From Cyclina sinensis (Eukaryota > Mollusca > Bivalvia > Venerida > Veneridae): DNA of 64,000 bases. The DNA is taken from assembly GCA_012932295.1 (NCBI GenBank), contig JAAONU010000016.1, positions 28,705,290-28,769,289 of the forward strand, given 5' to 3'. The position numbers were made by a program, and so were the translations under genes. The notes under the pieces were generated by a model, which worked only from the letters and a program-made list of their open reading frames with translations, was not told the origin of the DNA and did not search any database. Position 1 is the first letter of the stretch. Every line of letters starts with the position of its first letter. Positions 45,201 to 52,849 of this stretch are shown one piece after another.

Positions 45201-45922
45201 AGACACTTCATGTAAATCCACACGAGACTCAGTTCAGCCAGCTGTAAATATGGATCAGTAATGACGGTTCCTGACTTCTCTTACACGTGACTGGTGCCAT
45301 CACGAATAGTGTCTGGAGAGATGATATTACTAATTTAGAATAGCTTGTATCCCAGTCGAGCTAAAAATTACTATGGACAGAAGTAAAATAGTTTATTATA
45401 CAGACAATATGAATAAATATGATAAAATATGAAGTTATTTATTTTCTTTTCGACAGGACCATCCGTAAGCCCTGGGGTTACACAGCCGACAGGTACGTTT
45501 TTTGACAGAAAACATAAAAAAGTCATTTACTTTTACAATGATAAGATAAAGTTTTAATTCAAAGTCAGTCTCCGTTGTCAGATCATTGATTCTTCGGCTT
45601 CAACCTCTCTTGTAGAAAAATGAAATCGAGCCCTGCTGTAAAACTGTTTTAAAAAGTTAGAAAGTTAGGCTTGTGGCAGAAAGCAATTTATCACTGAAAC
45701 GGAAAGAATGGGAACGATGCCTTAACTTTTTTATTTGACTCGTTTTTTTTTTTCAAATATATCACTCATTCTTTCATTACCCATGCGCTGTAAGCACTCG
45801 GTGATTTATCTATTCACTTTATAAGCTGCCTATTTATTTGTGTTTCAGGGGTTAACGGGACAAATGCAACGCCCGAGATTCCCTACTCGTCCGTGGCCCC
45901 TGTGATGATAACGAAACCATGA
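36097..45922 (+). CDS. Mucin-like, His-rich, four-ShKT part of the locus, long form or second gene
   Basis: Seen: phase-1 exons 36097-36210, 36999-37040, 37502-37570, 37865-37909, 38831-39454, 39814-39933, 41641-41781, 43589-43669, 44196-44306, 44613-44735, 45457-45492 and 45849-45922 join to 1,580 coding bases ending TGA. In order they encode a His-rich segment, Thr/Ser/Pro linkers, a 208-codon mucin-like block, two ShKT domains, a linker, two more ShKT domains and a Pro-rich tail. No start codon with a signal peptide was found between 31 and 36 kb, and the first exon begins with two bases of a split codon. It therefore needs an upstream exon. Spliced after exon 8 (30712) the reading frame stays open for a 770-aa protein with eight ShKT domains. 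A separate gene with an unseen first exon is the alternative. Mucin plus ShKT suggests an extracellular mucus, cuticle or shell-matrix role, which is inference only. Confidence 0.65.
36184..36463. repeat. 40-bp minisatellite containing exon end and splice donor
   Basis: Seven copies starting CTTACTGTAATwCCGCGG at 36184, 36224, 36264, 36304, 36344, 36384 and 36424. Each holds the last bases of the His-rich exon, CACCTAATG, followed by the donor GTACGG (GTACAG in the last copy). Confidence 0.9.
36999..37040 (+). CDS. ShKT locus Thr/Ser linker exon
   Basis: 42 bp, phase 1-1 (TGTTTTAG / GTCTGT). It encodes VQETTPSSSIQGST. Confidence 0.6.
37502..37570 (+). CDS. ShKT locus His/Pro-rich exon
   Basis: 69 bp, phase 1-1. 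It encodes SEFHPHPMPHPDWDSKPST. A second acceptor 9 bp upstream (AAG at 37490-37492) would add GFP in frame. Donor GTATGA. Confidence 0.65.
37865..37909 (+). CDS. ShKT locus Thr/Pro linker exon
   Basis: 45 bp, phase 1-1 (TTTGTAG / GTGAGA). It encodes TTAPPLSTESVTQT. Confidence 0.65.
38370..38600. repeat. Degenerate CTGTCTGTC-rich repeat remnant
   Basis: Two stretches of TGTCTGTCCG type with flanking words resembling degraded interspersed elements. Boundaries are unclear. Confidence 0.35.
38831..39454 (+). CDS. ShKT locus mucin-like exon
   Basis: 624 bp in one open exon, phase 1-1 (TTAAATAG / GTAAGT), 208 codons. Mostly Thr, Ser, Pro, Ala, Val and Gly, with no cysteine and runs such as KTTTTTPPTEST and TTPTTPGTTP. 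It is a classic O-glycosylation (mucin) composition and also has several N-x-T/S sites. It begins VKPPVATGHETPTNVYS. Confidence 0.8.
39814..39933 (+). CDS. ShKT locus, ShKT domain 5
   Basis: 120 bp, phase 1-1 (TTTCCAG / GTAAGG). It encodes CEDTVDNCAMYGKSAC and YRPWAKAHCSRFCGFC. Confidence 0.87.
40590..41400. repeat. 35-bp/105-bp higher-order AT-rich array in intron
   Basis: Monomers of about 35 bp built on TGTACAATGTAATGTTT and AACAAATGAAAGTTTATG. Between about 40920 and 41290 they form a three-monomer unit: TGTGTACAAG recurs at 40971, 41076 and 41181, a 105-bp period. Confidence 0.82.
41641..41781 (+). CDS. ShKT locus, ShKT domain 6 (variant spacing)
   Basis: 141 bp, phase 1-1 (TTTTCAG / GTAAGT). 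It encodes CKDKLPNCGEFDGGDLC and YFAWARENCFSYC, then CGFPPC. The last two cysteines are four residues apart instead of two. The tract before the acceptor is a long T-run. Confidence 0.85.
42498..42535 (+). CDS. ShKT locus terminal exon C (alternative)
   Basis: A very good acceptor (GGTTTTTTTTCAG). It reads TTTPPMTTVRMQ, stop TAA 42533-42535. Only a variant hexamer, AATACA at 42608-42613, follows. It competes with exon 43589 for the same upstream donor. Confidence 0.5.
43589..43669 (+). CDS. ShKT locus Thr/Ser linker exon
   Basis: 81 bp, phase 1-1 (ACCCTCAG / GTAAGT). It encodes NTGEKSTTVASAPVTTQTSV and onward. A competing donor, GTGATT at 43661, is 9 bp upstream and in the same phase. Confidence 0.65.
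44196..44306 (+). CDS. ShKT locus, ShKT domain 7
   Basis: 111 bp, phase 1-1 (GTTCCAG / GTAATG). It encodes CSDVLDSCIDYTDAKC and YEPWARSHCAFRCGYC. Confidence 0.87.
44613..44735 (+). CDS. ShKT locus, ShKT domain 8
   Basis: 123 bp, phase 1-1 (CTTTCAG / GTAAGT). It encodes YPCEDTNPDCDKYPKNSC and FKGWARRNCRKYCDLC. Confidence 0.87.
45108..45375 (+). mobile_element. tRNA-derived SINE candidate
   Basis: A-box-like GTAGTTAGGGCG at 45121-45132 and a B box GGGTTCAAATCCT at 45158-45170, with spacing that fits a pol III promoter. The tail includes TTGGGCAAAGACACTTCA, a word type seen in molluscan SINE bodies. It lies in a ShKT-locus intron. Confidence 0.6.
45457..45492 (+). CDS. ShKT locus short Pro/Ser linker exon
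   Basis: 36 bp, phase 1-1 (TTTTCGACAG / GTACGT). It encodes RPSVSPGVTQPT. Confidence 0.6.
45849..45922 (+). CDS. ShKT locus terminal exon D
   Basis: Acceptor TGTTTCAG. It reads GVNGTNATPEIPYSSVAP then VMITKP, stop TGA 45920-45922. AATAAA at 45942-45947. Confidence 0.72.
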
Positions 45923-45941
45923 GACATGTAACACTTTTATA

Positions 45942-45947
45942 AATAAA
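45942..45947 (+). promoter_or_regulatory. Poly(A) signal of terminal exon D
   Basis: AATAAA 20 bases after the stop. Confidence 0.6.
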
Positions 45948-47295
45948 ACAACCAAAAAAAGAAATGCTTTTGTTCTGACATCTGGTGTATTGGGACTAAT
46001 TTCAAAATTGCCTCATTGCCTCTTTACTCAGGCGAATCACTCTTGGTGTAATCTTGGGCACTGTTATTCACAAACTAATCTCACAGAAGATTACGGAGAC
46101 GACAGGGCTGTATAATAAAGTGTACAAAATCATGCATGCCAGTTTTAGTTTAGCTGAGCATCTTCTGTGATTACCCAGTATTCGGCGTACGACTTGCGTC
46201 GGGCGTCGTCCATTTTTATATTTAAATAACATCTCCTCTCAGGGCATTCCCCAGGCCGTTTTAGCGCCCCGGCAGCGGGGCGCTTGATTTTCATGATCCA
46301 AGTTACCGGGGCGCTTGAATTTCGGCTTGCACGTTGATTTTAGAGGCGGGGCGCTTGAATTTTTAGAGCAGCAGACGACTGCGTATCACTGAATTTTTAC
46401 TTAATATACACTGCAGCCGTCGATCAATAAATCCCTTGTAATGAAAGGATGTATGGATAAACATGAGACTGCTAATAATGGGCCATATTTTTAAAGAAAT
46501 AATTTAAAGAAATATGTTTTATGATCACGTGGCATTAATTGCTCTTGATTGAAAATCGGTTGTTTGAGCTATTATAAGTTATATAGTCCGACGCTGGGGA
46601 CAATTTTTCTCGGACAACCGACTGTAAACAAAATATTTGCCCTGGACAACTCTCATTTTGACAGTCAGAAATATAGGTCAACTGTCCAAAAACACAGCCT
46701 ACTCTAATAAACAGTCGATTTCTTACCATGTTGAAATTAATTCTGACATTCCATAGGCACCATGAAAGTGAAAATATCTTGGATAATCCGTTTGTCACCT
46801 GTTTTCGCGACCCCGGCGTATTTTTACTTTTTGTTTAGAGAAATCTGCATCCTGGAGACACAGAAACCTTACAAAATTTAATTTATTGATTAAGAGGAAT
46901 GGTCAAGATTTGATCATTTGTACCAGTTATTTTTCTTTGTCATTGAGAAAGTTTCTTTTCCTCTTGAAAATTGCTGTCATTCATTGCCTTCAAAACATGT
47001 ACACAGTTCAACTTCAACTTATTACTGCTAAAAGTCCATACTGACTATACTAGGCAGTTTCTGCTGAAAGTTTTCATAAGACCATAAAGGTTTCCTTCCT
47101 TCTAAATACATGTTTCTGTATATTTTTTGTTTCTGTTTTTTTTTAGATATGATGACAAAAAAAAAAACTATTTATTTATAATTCTCACTCAAAAACTGAT
47201 TTTGGGACAACTCTGTTTTGCCATGGTCAGTTGTCCCAAACTCATACTCAGAAAAATTTGTAGACCTTTTGATTATAGTATTATTATGCACTTAT
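45948..47295. other. Intergenic with a small GC-rich repeat
   Basis: No gene recognised. At about 46262-46366 the word GGGGCGCTTGA[AT]TTT recurs three times near CGCCCCGGCAGCGGGGCGC, a GC-rich palindrome, next to the words GTCGGGCGTCGTCC. Confidence 0.5.
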
Positions 47296-48847
47296 GATCA
47301 ACTACTTTCTGGAAAAGATCAACTACTTTCTGGAAAAGATCAACTACCGTCTGGAAAAGATCAACTACCTCCTGGAAAAGATAAACTGCCTTCTGGAAAA
47401 GATCAACTACCTCCTGGCAAAGATAAACTGCCTTCTGGAAAAGATCAACTACTTTCTGGAAAGATCAACTACCTTCTGGAAAAGATCAACTACTTTCTGG
47501 AAAAGATCAACTACCGTCTGGAAAAGATCAACTACCGTCTGGAAAAGATCAACTACCTCCTGGCAAAGATAAACTGCCTTCTGGAAAAGATCAACTACTT
47601 TCTGGAAAAGATCAACTACCGTCTGGAAAAGATCAACTACCTCCTGGAAAAGATAAACTGCCTTCTGGAAAAGATCAACTACTTTCTGGAAAGATCAACT
47701 ACCTTCTGGAAAAGATCAACTACTTTCTGGAAAAGATCAGCTACATTCCTTAAAAAAAATCAACTACTGTCTGGAAAAGATCAACTGTTTTCTAGAAAAG
47801 ATCAACTCCTTTCTGGGAAAGATCAACTACCGTCTGGAAAAGATCATCTACCGTCTGGAAAAGATCAACTACTTTCTGGAAGAAAAGATCAACTACCTTC
47901 TTGAAAAGATCATCTACCTTCTGGAAAACATCAACTACCTTCTGGAAAAGATCAGCTACCTTCTGGAAAAGATCACCTACCTTCTGTAAAAGATCAACTT
48001 CCTTCTGGAAAAGACCATCTACCTTCTGGAAAACATCAACTACCTTCTGGAAAAGATCAGATACCTTCTGGAAAACTTCAACTACTTTCTAGAAAAGATC
48101 AGCTACCTTCTGGAAAAGATCAACTACCTCCTGGAAAAGAGCCGCTACGTTCTGGAAAAGATCAGCTACCTTCTGGAAAAGATCATCTACCTTCTTTAAA
48201 ATATCAACTACCTTCTGGAAAAGACCAGCTATCTTCTGGAAAAGATCAGCTACCTTCTGGAAAAGATCAGGTACCTTAAGGAAAAGATCATCTACCTTCT
48301 GGAAAACATCAACTACCTTCTGGAAAACATCAACTACCTTCTGGAAAAGATCAGCTACCTTCTGGAAAAGATCAGCTACCTTCTGGAAAAGATCAGCTAC
48401 CTTCTGGAAAACATCAACTACCTTCTGGAAAGATCAACTACCTTCTGGAAAAGATCAGCTACGTTCTGGAAAAGATCATCTACCTTCTTTAAAAGATCAA
48501 ATACCTTCTGGAAAAGATCAGCTACCTTCTGGAAAAGATCAGCTACCTTCTGGAAAAGATCAGCTACCTTCTGGAAAAGATCAGCTACCTTCTGGAAAAG
48601 ATCAGCTACCTTCTGGAAAACATCAACTACCTTCTGGAAAGATCAACTACCTTCTGGAAAAGATCAGCTACCTTCTGGAAAAGATCATCTACCTTCTTTA
48701 AAAGATCAAATACCTTCTGGAAAAGATCAGCTACCTTCTGGAAAAGATCAGCTACCTTCTGGAAAAGATCATCTACCTTCTGGAAAACATCAACTACCTT
48801 CTGGAAAGATCAACTACCTTCTGGAAAAGATCAGCTACCTTCTGGAA
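47296..48847. repeat. 21-bp minisatellite array
   Basis: About 74 copies of a 21-bp unit of GATCAACTACCTTCTGG plus four A's, with GATCAGC, GATCATC and ACATCAAC variants and higher-order blocks in the second half. Because 21 is a multiple of three, long open frames appear in more than one frame (up to 228 codons, with repeats DQLPSGK or INYLLEK). I regard these as by-products. Confidence 0.95.
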
Positions 48848-49330
48848 GGTAGTTGGGGATTCGAGCGAATTACGGTTGACCTGATCAAACCAAGAGGGGC
48901 GAAGAGTGCGCTGATATGTTGAGGTGCTAGCTTTATGTATTTTTATATGTCAGCTTTATCATTTTGCAGTAAAAAAATGTTTTTATATCTGAAGGTACAT
49001 GTGTAGTTTATATATAAACTATCATATTGCTAAAGAAATGTGTACCTATATCTTACTTTAGTTCAAACTACCAACTACTTCCTGTAAAGTAGTTGGGAAC
49101 TCGGGCGAATTGCCAACCGAGTAATCTGATCAATTCAGTGGAGCTTAAATGGTACTGTTATGTTGAAATGCAAACTTTATGTACGTTTATGTATAAATTT
49201 TATCAAATTGCTAAAGAAATAAGTATTTATATCTTACTAAAGTTCGAATCTCCATCTACCATGCAGAATCGGGCAAATTACCAATTTTGTTACCTTATCA
49301 ACCCAAAAGTGTCATCTGTCTATAGACAGG
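48848..49330. repeat. 240-bp tandem repeat, two degenerate units
   Basis: AGTAGTTGGG at about 49088 repeats GGTAGTTGGG at about 48848. Each is followed by CGAGCGAATT or CGGGCGAATT, a Leu-like ATGTTGA word, CTTTATGTA and TTGCTAAAGAAAT. It abuts the 21-bp array. Confidence 0.75.
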
Positions 49331-49698
49331 GTTATGGACGCGTGTAAAAAATACTTTACAATATTTATTTTGACAGCTTTTAGCAGTCTTTCTAATGTCT
49401 GGTGTTTCTGTCTAACTATCTAGGTGTTAGGTTGAATGGTTTTAAGGCAGATCGTCGGATTCGTTACCCAAAGGTAGTGGGTTCGAATCTTCACATCAAA
49501 TATGACTGTTCAGAGCCCCCGTCACTGAAGTGGTAAAATGTCTCTACAATCGATGTTAAATACGTTAAAACTTTATGGATGGTACAGGTACGGATCAGAA
49601 GACAAGTGTTTCTAGCTTATCCGTCCAGTAAATGTTATACAGGACTTCATAACTGTACAGCGATATAATGAAAGTTGTAAGAGCTTATATTACATATC

Positions 49699-50273
49699 TA
49701 TGGTGGCTGATTTCGGACATTTCGTTGTTTCGTTCTGTCGCGCGCGCCAATACGAAACAACGACATTTTAAAGTTTCGAAGTTTCGTTTTGGCGCGCGCG
49801 ACACAACGATAAACCGCGCGCGACACAACGAAACAACGACACTATAAACGCGACAAAACGATACTCAGAATTTCGTCTTGTCGTGCGCGCGGTTTCAGTT
49901 TAATGTCGTCTTTTCGTTCTGTCGCGTGCGCCATTACGAAATAACGCCATTTTAAAGATTGGAAGTTTCGTTTTGGCGCGTGCGAAAGAACGAAACAACG
50001 ACAATTAAAATGTTTCGATTTTTCGTATTGGCGCGCGCGACAGAACGAAAAGACGACATTAAACTGAAACCGCGCGCACGACAAGACGAGATTCTGAGTA
50101 TCGTTTTGTCGCGCTCATAGTGTCGTTGTTTCGTTGTGTCGCGCGCGCAGTTTATCGTTGTATCGTTGTGTCGCGCGCGCCAAAACGAAACTTCGAAACT
50201 TTAAAATGTCGTTGTTTCGTATTGGCGCGCGCGACAGAACGAAACAACGAAATGTCCGAAATCAGCCACCATA
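49699..50273. mobile_element. 575-bp CpG-rich foldback element
   Basis: Near-perfect inverted repeat centred near 49986. The arms start TATGGTGGCTGATTTCGGAC and end with its reverse complement. They are composed of CGAAACAACGACA, GTTTCGTTTTGG and alternating CGCGCGCG words. The flanks carry CATATC on both sides, a probable 6-bp target duplication. No coding content. Confidence 0.88.
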
Positions 50274-50376
50274 CATATCACTTATTCAAATGATACTGAG
50301 ATGAATATGTAACAAGAACGGCCACAATTTCATAATCTACATTTGTATCCCTGAAGTTAGTTCACGTCTCGTTTTT

Positions 50377-51225
50377 AGCTCACCTGAGCCTTTGGCTCAT
50401 GGGGAGCTATTGTGACCGGACTTTGTCCGTCGTCCGTCAACAATTTCATTCAAACGACATCTTCTCTGAAACCTCTGGGCCAAATTTGATGAAACTTGCC
50501 TGGGATGTTCCTTGCATGAAGTTCTACCAAAGTTGTTCAAAGAATTCAATTCCATCAAGAACTCTTGTTGCTATGGCAACTTAAAAAAACTTTGACAATC
50601 TCCTTGTCTGAAATCACAAGGCCCTGAGCCTTAAGATTTGGTATGTAGCATTGTCTAGTAAACCTCTATCAAGTTTGTTCAAATTATGCCCATGGGGTCA
50701 AATTTGGCACCACCCTGGGGGTCAATTGATTTTACATAGGCTTATATAGTGAAACTTTAAAATTCTTCTTGTCTGAAACCACAAGACCCTGAGCCTTAAG
50801 ATTTGGTATGGGACATTGTCTAGTGAATCTCTACTAAGTTTGTTCAAATTATGCTCCTGGGGTCAAATTTGGCCCCTACCCGGGGGCCAATGGGTTTTAC
50901 ATAGGCTTATATAGTAAAACTTTAAAAATCTTCTTGTCTGAAACCACAAGGCCCCGAGATCTAAGATTTGGTATGTAGCATTGTCTTATGGACCTTTACC
51001 AAGTTTGTTCAAATTATGCCCCTTGGGTCAAATTTAGCTCTGCCCCAGGGGTCAACTTATTTTACATAGGAAAAACTTTGAAAATCTTCTTGTTTGTATA
51101 AAATATGAGGTCTTTGAATATCTTCAGTAAGAAAATGTAATGTTGCATCTGATGTTTCCTTAACGGTAGACCCTCAGGCAAAGTACTCAGGTGAGCGATC
51201 CAGGGCCATCATGGCCCTCTTGTTT
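50377..51225 (-). mobile_element. Repeat-cored element, copy 5
   Basis: Left end TTTTTAGCTCACCTGAGCC then GGCTCATGGGGAGCT (hairpin). Right end CAGGTGAGCGATCC then GGGCCATCATGGCCCTCTTG. Core units of about 150 bp contain CTTCTTGTCTGAAACCACAA, TTTGTTCAAATTATG and GGGGTCAAATTTGGC. Confidence 0.78.
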
Positions 51226-52039
51226 GGAAGAAAACATTAAAATTTTACATTTTGAAAGGAGTACTCATCGGCCTTTCCTGTTATAATATCATAAAAAATG
51301 TCATAAAAAATAATAGTTCGTGACTAACTGGGACATGAATATGTAATTCAATGTTACGAAACATTGCGACAAACCGATACAGTTCAGTAACTGTCTCAAC
51401 CGAACCAGCCAATCCAATATACCCCATAGTAAATTTATAGTTTACATGTTATTATATTTACTGTGTTATGGTTTCGGACCAGTGTTGAAGCGGCATTGAA
51501 TCTGGATATGGCGATATTGGAGGCATCAGATGATGACAGCTGGATTCTAGAAATTGGCACCTGGTATCAAGAAATTGGCAACTAGAATGTAGCAACTGGT
51601 ATCTGGCTTCTAGCAAACTTAGCCATGCAAATCTAAACCGGCCTATAGGGAATGGCAAATGACTTCAAGCAAATTGCAATCATCGCGGTATACCCACGCC
51701 TGACCCATTTAGTTACTATTCATTCATTCATTCATTCATTCGTTCAATCGTTCTTTCATTCATTCATTCATTCATTCAATGGACTGATAACGGAATAAGG
51801 TACGGCGGATGTCCGAAGATAACGGCAACTGGTTTCTTACTTGAAAGATAGACAGTTTTCTTTATTTCCTTCAGTAGGAGAGCACGTGATACATACATTA
51901 TATACAAAAATGTATGCAATATAAGATAATGATGATGGAAAAAAACAAATACATGAAATCTTCGAACAAAACAATTGGTATAAATTAATTTACAGACTTT
52001 TACAAGTATACACAGCAAATGAAAATAATGTTATATTTA
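51226..52039. other. Intergenic with (CATT)n microsatellite
   Basis: A CATT/ATTC run at 51718-51778. At 51535-51615 short imperfect repeats of GAAATTGGCA and AACTGGTATC occur. No gene seen. Confidence 0.5.
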
Positions 52040-52215
52040 GGAAATAGATTTTAAGTTTGAGTGATATACCGTCTTATATATCACGGTGTCGAGTTCAGAT
52101 GCGTAGTAATTTAATCACGAAGGCCGTAGGCCTGAGTGATTAAATAATTACGCATATGAACGAGAAACCGTGATATATACGACGGTAGATCACGAAAATG
52201 TTAAAATCTATTTCC
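52040..52215. repeat. 176-bp inverted repeat (hairpin/MITE-like)
   Basis: The outer arms GGAAATAGATTTTAA and TTAAAATCTATTTCC pair, as do the inner arms CCGTCTTATATATCACGGT with ACCGTGATATATACGACGG and GTAATTTAATCAC with GTGATTAAATAATTAC. The loop is near GGCCGTAGGCC at about 52127. Confidence 0.85.
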
Positions 52216-52811
52216 ATTCTAACACGTACGTATATTTATAAGGGACGTAAGTATGTGCACTATTTAACAGTGGCGTTCTCAGTGACGTCAGCGGGCGCGC
52301 GCTTGTATTCAGCGTGCTATACTGCCTGATATATCACGCTCAATTCCTTCTTTGTTTATTGTCGGGAGATTGCGGATAGTGTTAGAATAATCAAGATAAC
52401 CTGAACATGCTTACGTATGTTGAAAGTTAGGAGAAGAATTTAAAATTGGCAATGTATGGCTAAATGTAAGGATAGATAAATACCAGTGAAGGTATAAATC
52501 GAAATAAATACTCGAAATTTAGTGCATTATTTCATAGATCTAGTGCAAAGGTACATCCATTTCAAAATAGCATTAGTTTTTAACCGTTCCGCTCTGTGAT
52601 CTTAATTCATAGGGTATAGAATATCGAGGGCATGTAGTTTTTTTCCACGGTCCGGTGGGTTTTATTTATGCTCTGTATAAAACTACCCGTCTCATAGACA
52701 AAAAGTGTCCCGTACACAGAGAGGACATTTCTTTTATTGGTTTTACTGTAACATACATTTTGGATATTTCATATATTATATTAAATCTGAATTTTCGGAT
52801 TTTTACACGAT

Positions 52812-52841
52812 ATGTCCTCACCGAGGCGATCCAAGAGATCG
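52812..52841 (+). CDS. Orphan candidate first exon (low confidence)
   Basis: ATG followed by SSPRRSKRS and a perfect donor, GTAAGT, at 52842, phase 0. A TATA-like TATTTATGCTCTGTATAAAA lies about 140 bp upstream. No matching downstream exon could be recognised before the window ends. Confidence 0.22.
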
Positions 52842-52849
52842 GTAAGTAA

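Noticed and set aside
20157..45922. Calling the locus a venom potassium-channel toxin
   Set aside because: ShKT domains are common in non-toxic secreted proteins, the domains lack the Lys-Tyr pair I would expect, and they sit in a large mucin-linked protein.
47218..48092. A 228-codon protein of heptad-like DQLPSGK/INYLLEK repeats
   Set aside because: The 21-bp array opens several frames at once, units switch frame where a base is lost, and there is no start context, splice site or flanking domain. Listed only as a minisatellite.
49430..49510. tRNA gene from the B-box word GGGTTCGAATC
   Set aside because: No cloverleaf could be folded. At most a SINE fragment; the same applies to similar words near 55350, 57240 and 60225.
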